Assembly: GCA_003326195.1 (NCBI GenBank)
Contig: LXQE01000136.1
Coordinates: 32,026 to 65,432, forward strand
DNA: 33,407 nt
Origin: Nostoc punctiforme NIES-2108
GTDB lineage: Bacteria; Cyanobacteriota; Cyanobacteriia; Cyanobacteriales; Nostocaceae
Reading direction: 5' to 3'
Part shown: positions 19,801-26,651 of the stretch, piece by piece
How the letters are laid out: every line of letters starts with the position of its first letter
Position numbering within the stretch: the stretch's first letter is position 1
Notes under the pieces: generated by a model
The model's database searches: none
What the model saw: the letters and a program-made list of their open reading frames with translations, nothing else
Told to the model about the DNA's origin: nothing
Made by a program: the position numbers and the translations under genes

Positions 19801-21773
19801 TGACCCCAGGTTGGTGGTTGTTTGCCGATCGCTGGTTGCGGCCGAATTACCCGCTCTTAAGTAGTGCCAAGTGGCAAGATGTGTTGCAAGCTAATGGATT
19901 TACGTCGGCGGTGGCGATCGCACCTAAAAATCAAGTCATCGGTTCCCTGGCTCAGGCTGTGATTGTTGCCCAAAAAGGAACCGACCACATACAACAAAAC
20001 TGGCTAATTTTAGCAGATAGTCAAGGTATCAGTCAGAAACTTGCTCGACGGTTTCAAGAACGAGGAGATACTTGTACTCTAGTTTTTCCCGGACAGGAAT
20101 ACGAACTGTTGAGTGAGTTCGAGTTCACGATTAATCCTCAGAAACCGGAAGATTTTCAGCGGTTGGTTTCGCACATACTTAGCAAGCGATCGCGTCTATC
20201 AGGGGTGGTACATTTGTGGAGCCTGGAGACTGGAGAAACTGCACCAACCTTAACCGTCGAAGACTTGCAAACAGCAACCCGTATTGGCTGTGGCAGTACT
20301 CTGTACTTGGTGCAAGCGCTAGTTAAAAAGATGGGTATAACGCCACCTCAGTTATGGGTAATAACTAGAGGAGCAGTTGCCGATGGAACTGGATTAGTTC
20401 AATCGCCGCTATGGGGAATGGGGAAGGCAATCGTCAGAGAACACCCAGAATTACAGCTTCGCTTAATAGATTTAGACCTCCAAGAAAATTATCGGCTAAC
20501 TCAAAACCCCCTTGATGGACTATTTGCAGAGTTGACATCACCAGATCAAGAGAATCAAATTGCATTCCGTAATGGGATGCGTCAGGTGGCAAGACTGGTT
20601 CCTTACCGTGGAAAACAAAATTCCAATCAAGCAGATATCCCCATCCACCCAGATAGTACCTACTTAATTACTGGTGGATTAGGGGGACTGGGACTGCTAA
20701 TTGCCCATTGGTTAGTAGAACGTGGGGCAAAGCACTTAGTTCTCATGGGACGCAGGGGGACAAACGAACAGAGCGATCGCCAGATTCAGCAACTTCAGGC
20801 ACAAGGTATATCGGTGATGGTAATGCAAGCTGATGTGTCTGTGCAGTCACAAGTGGCGGAGGTATTGGCAGAAATTGGCCGTAGCCACCCGCCTCTACAC
20901 GGCATTATCCATGCAGCCGGAGTTTTGGATGACGGTGTTTTACTCCAGCAAACTTGGGAGCGCTTTCATCGAGTCATGGCGCCGAAAGTACATGGTGCTT
21001 GGAATCTGCACACATTAACCCAAGCCTTACCGCTCGATTTCTTCATCTTGTTTTCTTCTGCTGTTTCTGTTTTGGGTTCTGCCGGTCAAGCTAACCACTG
21101 CGCTGCCAATGCATTTTTAGACGCTCTAGCACATTATCGTCATCAATTGGGGTTATCGGGATTGAGTATTAACTGGGGAGCTTGGGCTGAAATTGGTGCA
21201 GCAGCCGAGCGTCAGTTCGGTAAGCAACTCCAACATCAGGGAATGGAAATGATGTCGCCATCCCAAGGTTTACAGGTTTTGGAGCAGAGCTTTTCTTGGG
21301 AGGTTGCTCAAGTAGGTGTGATGCCGCTCAATTGGCTGACATTTATGCAGCAATTCTCATCGGGGACTTGTCCGGCATATTTGGCAGAGTTTTCTCAGGT
21401 GGGGATTGCTCAATCGGCATCACCACCGCCGATGGAAATTCAGCAACAATTGCAAACTCATGACTTTGGCGATCGCTTGCAGATTTTAACCATTTACCTG
21501 AAAGAAAAGATTGCCAAAGTGTTGGGTTGTTCTGTGGAGCGAGTCGATGCCAGTCAAGCACTGAGCAAAGCCGGACTAGATTCTTTGATGGCGATCGAAA
21601 TCCGCAATCGCATCATCACAGAACTGGGAATTGACCTTTCTTTAGAAAAGTTTGTTGAAGGTTCCAACATCAACCAACTAGCAGACCTGTTATTGAAACA
21701 GCTAGCTTTACAGGGACTCAACGAAAATTCGGCAACTGAAATCACTGAGGATGTAGAAGAAATAATACTATGA
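10863..21773 (+). CDS. Hybrid NRPS-PKS: A-KR-PCP loader plus KS-AT-DH-cMT-KR-ACP module
   Basis: A 3636-residue megasynthase. Residues about 25-110 look like an orphan C-terminal subdomain of an adenylation domain (LPLTSEGLIDDRRL, with Leu97 where the catalytic Lys should be). Then come an AMP-binding domain (about 200-730; TSGSTGTPK at 371-379, with a second, intact-looking C-terminal lobe ending PKTAIGKIQRS); KR1 (about 1000-1270; TGGLGGIG, Tyr1175); PCP (ELGGSS, Ser1377); KS (about 1441-1870; TACSTS Cys1618, ETHGTGT, KTNIGH); AT (about 1974-2260; GHSVGEY Ser2072, HAFH, malonyl type); DH (His2381 in HRVYGKVIVPG, Asp2552); C-MT (about 2700-2990; LEIGAGTGSTT); KR2 (LDD motif; Tyr position is His3412); ACP (GLDSL, Ser3574); acidic tail ending EDVEEIIL. 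A-KR-PCP loaders elsewhere activate alpha-keto acids and reduce them to alpha-hydroxy acids, so that is the likely starter. GGAG precedes the ATG; an overlapping ATG at 10859 is out of frame. The stop overlaps the next gene by ATGA. Confidence 0.93.
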   Translation: MLEKISTLNGFQANLADQAALQAALETALLTHPEIEECRVLIRETETADMWLVAYIVASGKCSLAQLNAYLQVHLPNTILPQSYIWLSRLPLTSEGLIDDRRLTDLVAIDIDLVNRWESSLRSLPSINQVAVIVQDQRKQLPPLHVWDLLGNPQATKLNFQLEDSGDKLKSDGVNQQFECSKFQISHPKAKAISHGEPLQLEIDATTNLAKLLQRAALQSSKGITYIQSDDTYQNQSYENLLDAAQRILAGLRKLGLVPQDRILFQFDQPQDFIPAFWGCILGGFIPIPLSVPHAYDRSDGFVNKLAQIWQRLEPSMVLTSKRLAPEFKRSLADLALDNLAIATLNELQSHHPDPNWYVAAPDDLAVLFLTSGSTGTPKAVMQSHRSLICRSAASVQMNGFTQEDVSLNWMPLDHVAGLVYFHIRDVYVGCQQIHAVTDWVLQQPLKWLDWMSDYRVSVTFAPNFAYGLINAAEAELSQGHWDLSSVRYIFNGAEAIVGKTARRFLELLTAHGLPTTAIHPAWGMAETCSGVTYSYNFSRESTTDEDAFVEVGAPISGFSLRIVDAQDQLVEEEAIGRLQVKGLTVTSGYFGQPELNSEVFTEDGWLKTGDLAFLRQGHLTITGREKDVIIVNGLNYYSHEIEAVVEEIAGVVVSYTAAVAVHDGETSEQLAIFFHAGGANEMQISTLIQTIRQKVVQRCGINPSYVIPVEKAVIPKTAIGKIQRSQLVKRFESGEFKPILRQFDILSGNANTIPDWFYRRIWCVKQLSHKHREPVKLPTQKFLVFLDGLGLGNYLCTELERHNQSYICVVAGTDFINSERGDRFTINPEDPDHYRRLLESLASDIPTQILHLWTYNESMGQVSSLEELERAQYLGLYSILFLVQALANAKEKYQLLDIDIQLQVISNNVQLTSSDDAIAYEKSTLIGLLKTIPLELSWLHCRHIDLEVGSLETNAKYVFKELNVTKDDSEIAYRQGQRLVSSLAKVDMLASPTQEIPIKPGQTYLVTGGLGGIGTSVCQYLLKQFGVRLLIVGRTNLPPETEWSQHLDQNTAIAKRLKNYQTLLAAGSNLLYKAVDICDLTCLQQAVTEAELRWNQPLAGIIHLAGEGDLKHHWTVMENHWIAVATLESFRTMLRPKVQGTWTLFQLIQNRPDALFIGFSSVNSVFGGATFSAYAAANSFLDGCCQYQQYHYHPDTYCFNWSQWDDVGMSEGNPMHSREAAHRLGYQSITQEQGWRSLLAGLSRHQSQLIVGLDGSNPHIRRYLKTEVDNAQKLTAYVTTVDGAEVHGWEQTLRVGDRFGTPSHCEIVQLAEMPLTQTGTIDIAKIIGSNQKHNQPWQVVLPQTDIQRQIAQIWQDVLGISSVSIDRNFFELGGSSLTLVRVHDRLQKQFGQHLSLIDLFQYPTIQTLAEFLNQAQMPLPERSQLSPSHHLGEMKSTQQLEIAIIGMSGRFPGAKTLDEFWENCCNGVESISFFSDEELELAGIDPSSFNDANYVKASGILSDIDLFDAAFFDISPKEAQIIDPQHRLFLECAWETLENAGYDPATYTGLIGVYAGMGMNLYAGRTYWNHNLYPNRERLEYVDDSQLAIANGADFLPTRVSYKFNLQGPSVNVQTACSTSLVAVHQACRSLIQGECDMALAGAAAIAVPQKSGYRYQPGMILSPDGHCRAFDANSQGTVGGNGVGIVMLKRLADAIADGDNIYAVIKGSAINNDGSQKISYTAPSVQRQAAMIAQAQAIANINPETITYIETHGTGTTLGDPIEIAALTQTFRAKTQKQQFCAIGSVKTNIGHLDTASGIAGLIKTVLALKHRLLPPSLNFKHPNPKIDFANSPFYVNTTLSDWQPDQTPRRAGVTSLGVGGTNVHVILEEAPGESRGAGGQGGKEVNFQLKSLLTLSAKSEIALRELAGRYVGFLESHSEVSLRDICYTSNVGRSHFDYRLALVADSPAQLRNQLTTFIAENQRTRSQASGVAFLFTGQGSQYIGMGRELYETQPVFRQAIERCAEILDSLLEQPLLEVLYPLGEGEKNLPPHLLDETGYTQPVLFALEYALSELWQSWGIKPSVVMGHSVGEYVAATVAGVFSLEDGLKLIATRGKLMQALPHTGAMVAVFTDLAQVYAAIDSLPEVAIAGINAPRQIVISGAAAAIASAVAILEAKGVQTKSLKVSHAFHSPLMQPMVAEFGQIAQQVSYRTPNPNIRFISNITGQLAGVEISTPEYWVQHILQPVQFANSMVSLSALGNLACLEVGPHPILVSMGHQCIPESGHLWLGSLKSQESDWQQMLGSLAALYEQGISVNWSEFHRGSEHRRVVLPNYPFERSRFWVEPNKDSRQKNVQLSSANLKSSHPLLGSRLHLADSKEIRFQTQINSYFPAFLADHRVYGKVIVPGTVYLEMVLGAAAKVLKSKNLILENVLYKRALVLSENEVKTLQLILYPTEQQGYSFEIFSCELDEEDSSPSWMLHVSGNVIASDLKPSMELSATHWLPKNVASHKQAEHYQQFLQRGVDYGASFRGVKQLWLDSEVVTGEIELPQICVLETDTYQFHPAFLDACFQVLQAIFPQDGSKEAYVPIAIKRLQVCDRPSNRLWSYAKVHPSQNSNKTLISDLQLVTDDGETLAVVEGLQLQRVASLTLTSPQVPPDWLYQIEWRPQARMGRSLSPDYLLNPKDISQNLIPQLAELLTTTSSNDEFLPQLEALSLSYVISALQQLGWDFQLGLQFSFTEIAEQLGVISQYHQLLHRFLDILTEAGWLRPLDCVNGRHHWEVISALDRQTPQPDRLLVQFPTGDTEIALVERCGASLPVVLQGKLDPLQLLFPNGDFTLLTQLYQDAPAARVMNTLVQKAVSAALLQVPQGSKIRLLEIGAGTGSTTAYILPQLNNYQAEYTFTDISPLFAAKAREKFRDYPFVRYQPLDISQDPATQGLEGQKYDVILAANVLHATPDLQQTLAHVHTLLAPGGILVLLEVTDRHCWLDLSFGLTPGWWLFADRWLRPNYPLLSSAKWQDVLQANGFTSAVAIAPKNQVIGSLAQAVIVAQKGTDHIQQNWLILADSQGISQKLARRFQERGDTCTLVFPGQEYELLSEFEFTINPQKPEDFQRLVSHILSKRSRLSGVVHLWSLETGETAPTLTVEDLQTATRIGCGSTLYLVQALVKKMGITPPQLWVITRGAVADGTGLVQSPLWGMGKAIVREHPELQLRLIDLDLQENYRLTQNPLDGLFAELTSPDQENQIAFRNGMRQVARLVPYRGKQNSNQADIPIHPDSTYLITGGLGGLGLLIAHWLVERGAKHLVLMGRRGTNEQSDRQIQQLQAQGISVMVMQADVSVQSQVAEVLAEIGRSHPPLHGIIHAAGVLDDGVLLQQTWERFHRVMAPKVHGAWNLHTLTQALPLDFFILFSSAVSVLGSAGQANHCAANAFLDALAHYRHQLGLSGLSINWGAWAEIGAAAERQFGKQLQHQGMEMMSPSQGLQVLEQSFSWEVAQVGVMPLNWLTFMQQFSSGTCPAYLAEFSQVGIAQSASPPPMEIQQQLQTHDFGDRLQILTIYLKEKIAKVLGCSVERVDASQALSKAGLDSLMAIEIRNRIITELGIDLSLEKFVEGSNINQLADLLLKQLALQGLNENSATEITEDVEEIIL
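16494..16518. repeat. G-rich interspersed repeat in KS-AT linker (NRPS-PKS)
   Basis: AGGGGAGC followed by AGGGGGGC units encodes SRGAGGQGG between the KS (VILEEAPGE) and the AT linker. It sits at the same domain boundary as the copies at 1-37 and 4398-4424, although this gene is on the other strand. Confidence 0.65.
16541..17840 (+). repeat. AT-domain block, inverted near-duplicate of 3088-4378
   Basis: Partner of the AT block in the FAAL-PKS. Similarity begins right after the G-rich linker repeat and continues through the NYPFERSRFW motif that closes the AT. After that, one protein goes to a cMT and the other to a DH. Confidence 0.8.
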
Positions 21774-24700
21774 ACCTAAATGCCCTTTTAGCCGAGCTTT
21801 CAGACCGGGGAGTGAAATTATTAGTTGATGGGGAACAACTCCGCATTCAAGCACCTAAAGGAGTTATCACTCCCGATCTACGCAATGCTTTAGCTAACAA
21901 TAAAGGAGAGCTAATCCGGTTACTACACCAAAACAAAATCGGTGCTGCTTCCATCCCTTTGGTTCCGGTTTCACAAACGCAAAATGTGCCGGTATCCTTC
22001 CAGCAGGAACGCCTGTGGATTTTGGCCCAGTTAGCTGCTGTAGAATCTGCTCATAATATTGCTCAAGCCTTGCGGTTGAATGGGGATCTAGATTTAAACT
22101 GCCTGGAAAAAAGTATTAATGAAATTTTCCGTCGTCATGATGTCTTTCGGACAACATTTGGGGTGTGGGAAGGGAATCCCGTGCAAAATATCGCTGCACC
22201 AGAACCTTTTACATTATCTGTTTTCAGTCTTGAGCATTTAGATGCAACCGAACAATTAAAAACTTTCTGGCAACTTGCCGATGAAGCAGCTGAAGCTCCC
22301 TTTGATTTGGCGATCGCTCCTTTATGGCGGATTAAACTCATTCGCTTAAATGCACGCGAGCATATTCTCTTGCTCGTCATTCACCACATTGTCAGCGATA
22401 TGATCTCGATGGGTTTATGGATTCGAGAACTGGCAACAGTCTACAGTCATGTCTACAAGGGACAGCCTTCTCCACTGCCAGAACCTTCCATCCAATATCG
22501 AGACTTTGCCGTATGGCAACGCCAGTGGCTCAACAATGATGCGCTCAAAAGTGAACTAGCTTACTGGAAACAGCAACTAGAGGGGGCATCCTTTGAATTA
22601 AAATTGCCCATCGACCATCCCCGACCGCCACTCCAGAATTTCCAAGGTCGGCGAAAGTTTTTTAAACTCGATCCTGTTTTGTGGGCAGCAATCAAACAAC
22701 GAAGTCACGAACAAATGGGAATTACTTCCTTTATGACTTTCGTAGCGGCGTTTAAGGCTTTGATTTACCTGTGTTCTCAGCAGGAAGACATTTTAATTGG
22801 CTTTACCGCTTCAGGTCGAGTTCATCCGCAAGTGGAGTCGCTGATTGGTTTTTTTGGCTACCCTTTGTTGCTGCGTACAGATTTGTCTGGCAATCCCACT
22901 TTCGCGGAAGTACTCAGCCGAGTGCGATCGGTGTTGTTATCTGCATACGCTCACCAAAATGTCCCCTTTGGTAAAGTCGTTGAAGTCATGGGGTCGAGTC
23001 GGGTTGCACAAGATACTCCCTTTTTTCAAACATTCCGCACCGGATTAAGCTATGTCAACAGTCAATTACCGAGCGACCTGACAAATTTACCCAATCTGAC
23101 GTTTTCATTGATTGACGAAGGAATTTGGGGGCCTACTGATTTAGATTTATATACCTATATTTACGAAGTCGGAGCAGATTTACAAATAGGAATTGCATAT
23201 AACACCGACATATTTGAAAGTGAAACAATCGACGCTTTCGGTAACGCTTTATTCCAAATTTTAGAACAATGGGTTGAGTCAAAAGATATTCGCATCAATG
23301 AATTTATACTACCAACAGACCTTGATAGAAAAGCAAAATTAGCCAGGAGTCGATACCAAAAACCAAAGCTGGCGATCGCAGCTACTTTTACCGCCGATTT
23401 AGTTGCAGATTCTCTAAATTTCTGGATGCAGCAACTCAATTTACCCTCAGAAATTACCTTTGCTCCCTATAACCAGGTTTTCCAACAACTACTGACTCCT
23501 GATAGTCTGTTATCGCAAAATGAAACAGGAGTCAATATTGTTCTAGTGCGGTTAGAAGATTGGGTTAGGTCTGAGGATTCACAAGAGTTATCTCGTAACG
23601 AACAAAAAAATTCTCTTGAGCGCAATACTAAGGATTTAGTTATAGCATTACGTCAATCCTGCGAACAGACTCAAATTCCCCATTTGCTTTGTTTATTGCC
23701 AAGTAATGCAGAAATAGCAACTTTTTTGCAACAAATGGAAGCAAATTTATTAACAGAACTTGCCGATATTAGTGGACTGCATATTATTAATTATCAGGAG
23801 TTAGCAATAAGCTACCCGGTAACTAACTTCTATGATGCTTATAGCGATGAAATCGGACATATTCCATTTACGCCAGCATTCTTCACAGCGTTAGGAACAA
23901 TGTTGGCGAGAAAAATTCACTGCCTACATAGACCGCCTTATAAAGTAATTGTCTTAGACTGCGATCAAACCTTATGGCAAGGTGTTTGTGGCGAGGATGG
24001 AGTTGAGGGTATTGTCATAGATTCATCCTATCAAGCATTACAAGAATTTATGATTCAGCAGTGCGATCGCGGGATGTTGCTATGTCTGTGCAGCAAAAAT
24101 AATCAAGCAGATGTCTTTGCCGTATTAGACCAACGTTCCGATATGCGGCTAAAGCGTCACCATTTGGCAGCTTGGCGAATTAATTGGCAGACTAAATCAG
24201 AGAACTTGAAATTACTGTCTCAAGAACTCGGGCTGAGTTTAGATAGCTTCATCTTTATTGATGACAACCCCATCGAATGCGCTGAAGTCCGGCATCACTG
24301 TCCAGAAGCCTTAACCCTGCAATTGCCGACAAATGCTCTTGAAATTCCTCAATTTCTGGCTCATACCTGGGCATTTGATCGTCTAAACATCACTGTAGAG
24401 GATCGACAGCGAACGATTGTTTACCAGCAAAATCGCCAACGTCAGCAAGCGGCAAACGAATCTCTCACGTTGCGAGATTTCCTCAATAGCCTCAATCTGC
24501 AAGTGGATATTATGGAAATGCAGCCCTCCCAGGTAGATCGTGTTGCTCAACTAACGCAGCGAACAAATCAATTTAACACCACCACCTTACGCAGAACGTC
24601 GGCTGAAATCAAAGCCTTTTGCCTGTTAGACACTCATACTTGCTATGTTGTGGATGTGAAAGACCGCTTTGGGAATTATGGTTTGGTGGGAATGATGATG

Positions 24701-26599
24701 GTACAAACCACAGCGTCGGCAGTGGTGGTAGATACCCTATTACTCAGTTGTCGAGTGTTGGGCAGAGGAGTTGAGTATCAAATGCTCAATTTCCTGGGTA
24801 AAATTGCCCTGGCACGGGGGCTGAAGCAGATCGATATTATTTACAAACCCACTTCCAAAAACCAGCCTATTGGGGATTTTCTCGAACAGTTGGTAGCCAT
24901 TGACAAGGAACGTTTAGCAGAAAGCTACTGCTATAAGTTTTCAGCAGATGTTTGTCGAGCGATCGCTATTGCTTCGGAACGATTAGACAAACAACCAAAA
25001 CATTCGGCATCTGAAGGGAATTTAACGCAAAGCGATCGCGCAATACCCCAACAATCTGCCAATTACACCACCTTATTCCAAAAAATTGCTTCAGATTGGC
25101 ATACACCAGAGCAGATTCTCCAGTACATGGAAGAGTCTCAAGTTCAATATCAACAACAGCATCAGACATTTGTTGCACCCCGCACCGAAACAGAGAAACA
25201 CTTAGCTGACTTGTGGCAAAACTTACTTCACAGATCCCCACTCAGCATCTACGATAACTTCTTCGATTTGGGAGGCAATTCTTTGTTGGCAGTGCAACTG
25301 CTGTCTCGGTTGCGAGAAAACTTCCAAGTAACCATACCCATTCATCAATTATTGGAAGTCCCAACAATTGCGGGAGTGGCTCAAGTAATTGAAGCGATCG
25401 CTCAGACAGGAGTGGCTGCCAATTTAGCGATCGATTTGGCAGCAGAGGCTATCTTAGATCCGGCAATTCGTCCAACGACAGCATTCAACTTTATCGCCCA
25501 ACCCCAGGCGATTTTCTTAACTGGAGCAACCGGTTTTCTCGGCGCGTATTTAGTAGATGAACTCCTGCAACAGACCACGGCTAATGTTTATTGCTTAGTG
25601 CGAGCGCAGAATCTAGAACAAGGCAACCAACGTATCCAAAGCCATTTGCAAGCATACGGACTTTGGCAAGAAGAATTTCGCTCTCGCATCATTCCAGTCA
25701 TTGGCGATTTGGCGTTGCCGAATTTAGGTTTGAACGAGTCACAATTCCATCAACTTAGCCATCAAATTGATGTCATCTATCACAATGGTGCTGTCGTCAA
25801 TTTTCTTTATCCCTACGCCAAACTCAAAGCAGCAAATGTCTTGGGAACTCAGGCGATTTTGAGGCTAGCAGCTCAAACGAAAGTCAAACCCGTACATTTT
25901 GTTTCGACGCTGGGCATCTTTTCTGCTCCTGCTTATGCAAATGCGAACTACATTCAAGAATCTGATAGATTGGCAGAATTTCAAGGGTTGCAAGGGGGTT
26001 ATTTACAGAGTAAATGGGTGGCAGAAAAGCTAGTTATGCAGGCACGCGATCGCGGACTTCCTGTATGCATCTACAGACCAGGTGCAATCTCCGGACACAG
26101 CCAAACGGGAATCGCCAATGTGGATGACTTCTTTTGCAGCCTGACTAAAGGCTGTATCCAACTAGGTATGGTCCCGGATTTGGAATTCCCTCTCGATTTG
26201 ACCCCCGTTGATTATGGTAGCAGGGCGATCGTCCACCTCTCTCAAAACCCTGACTTGTTTGGCAAGGCATTTCACCTTGTTTCTCCCCAATCTCTGTCTT
26301 GGCGTAATTGGTGTGACTTAGTTCGGTCTTTGGGCTATTCGCTAGAGCAAGTTTCTTACCATGAGTGGTATGCTAAATTGCTACACAATGCGGAACACAA
26401 TATTCCAAATGCTTTACATGCCTTCTTACCATTGTTAGACGAACAATTATTAAAGAACGTGCAGTTACCAGCATTTGATTGCCAAAATACATTGACTGGA
26501 CTTGCTGACACCAATATTATTTATCCAACTATAAACACCAAATTACTCAATATCTACTTTGCATACTTCAGAAAAAGTGGCTTTTTGATTGGAGTTTAG
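21770..26599 (+). CDS. Terminal module: TubC docking-condensation-FkbH-ACP-thioester reductase
   Basis: A 1609-residue protein. Residues 1-60 form a TubC-type beta-hairpin docking domain. A condensation domain follows (about 70-510; HHIVSD at 205-210, catalytic His206; the usual Gly after Asp is Met). About 530-1090 is a complete FkbH-like region: an N-terminal FkbH segment, a HAD core with LDCDQTLW (Asp730, Asp732) and IDDNPIEC, and a GNAT-like C-terminal part. Then an ACP (DLGGNS, Ser1171) and a thioester reductase (about 1245-1590; TGATGFLG, Tyr/Lys in GGYLQSKW). FkbH proteins dephosphorylate 1,3-bisphosphoglycerate and load a glyceryl unit on a carrier protein. Here that activity replaces an adenylation domain, so the C domain should join the incoming acyl chain to glyceryl-S-ACP, presumably as an ester. 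The reductase would then release an aldehyde or alcohol. The ATGA overlap and docking domain pair it with the preceding synthase. The order is clear; the product is inferred. Confidence 0.93.
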   Translation: MNLNALLAELSDRGVKLLVDGEQLRIQAPKGVITPDLRNALANNKGELIRLLHQNKIGAASIPLVPVSQTQNVPVSFQQERLWILAQLAAVESAHNIAQALRLNGDLDLNCLEKSINEIFRRHDVFRTTFGVWEGNPVQNIAAPEPFTLSVFSLEHLDATEQLKTFWQLADEAAEAPFDLAIAPLWRIKLIRLNAREHILLLVIHHIVSDMISMGLWIRELATVYSHVYKGQPSPLPEPSIQYRDFAVWQRQWLNNDALKSELAYWKQQLEGASFELKLPIDHPRPPLQNFQGRRKFFKLDPVLWAAIKQRSHEQMGITSFMTFVAAFKALIYLCSQQEDILIGFTASGRVHPQVESLIGFFGYPLLLRTDLSGNPTFAEVLSRVRSVLLSAYAHQNVPFGKVVEVMGSSRVAQDTPFFQTFRTGLSYVNSQLPSDLTNLPNLTFSLIDEGIWGPTDLDLYTYIYEVGADLQIGIAYNTDIFESETIDAFGNALFQILEQWVESKDIRINEFILPTDLDRKAKLARSRYQKPKLAIAATFTADLVADSLNFWMQQLNLPSEITFAPYNQVFQQLLTPDSLLSQNETGVNIVLVRLEDWVRSEDSQELSRNEQKNSLERNTKDLVIALRQSCEQTQIPHLLCLLPSNAEIATFLQQMEANLLTELADISGLHIINYQELAISYPVTNFYDAYSDEIGHIPFTPAFFTALGTMLARKIHCLHRPPYKVIVLDCDQTLWQGVCGEDGVEGIVIDSSYQALQEFMIQQCDRGMLLCLCSKNNQADVFAVLDQRSDMRLKRHHLAAWRINWQTKSENLKLLSQELGLSLDSFIFIDDNPIECAEVRHHCPEALTLQLPTNALEIPQFLAHTWAFDRLNITVEDRQRTIVYQQNRQRQQAANESLTLRDFLNSLNLQVDIMEMQPSQVDRVAQLTQRTNQFNTTTLRRTSAEIKAFCLLDTHTCYVVDVKDRFGNYGLVGMMMVQTTASAVVVDTLLLSCRVLGRGVEYQMLNFLGKIALARGLKQIDIIYKPTSKNQPIGDFLEQLVAIDKERLAESYCYKFSADVCRAIAIASERLDKQPKHSASEGNLTQSDRAIPQQSANYTTLFQKIASDWHTPEQILQYMEESQVQYQQQHQTFVAPRTETEKHLADLWQNLLHRSPLSIYDNFFDLGGNSLLAVQLLSRLRENFQVTIPIHQLLEVPTIAGVAQVIEAIAQTGVAANLAIDLAAEAILDPAIRPTTAFNFIAQPQAIFLTGATGFLGAYLVDELLQQTTANVYCLVRAQNLEQGNQRIQSHLQAYGLWQEEFRSRIIPVIGDLALPNLGLNESQFHQLSHQIDVIYHNGAVVNFLYPYAKLKAANVLGTQAILRLAAQTKVKPVHFVSTLGIFSAPAYANANYIQESDRLAEFQGLQGGYLQSKWVAEKLVMQARDRGLPVCIYRPGAISGHSQTGIANVDDFFCSLTKGCIQLGMVPDLEFPLDLTPVDYGSRAIVHLSQNPDLFGKAFHLVSPQSLSWRNWCDLVRSLGYSLEQVSYHEWYAKLLHNAEHNIPNALHAFLPLLDEQLLKNVQLPAFDCQNTLTGLADTNIIYPTINTKLLNIYFAYFRKSGFLIGV

Positions 26600-26651
26600 C
26601 TTTCTCTTGCCTCCTGCCTTATCCCAACGACAAATATTTACGCTTACCTAC

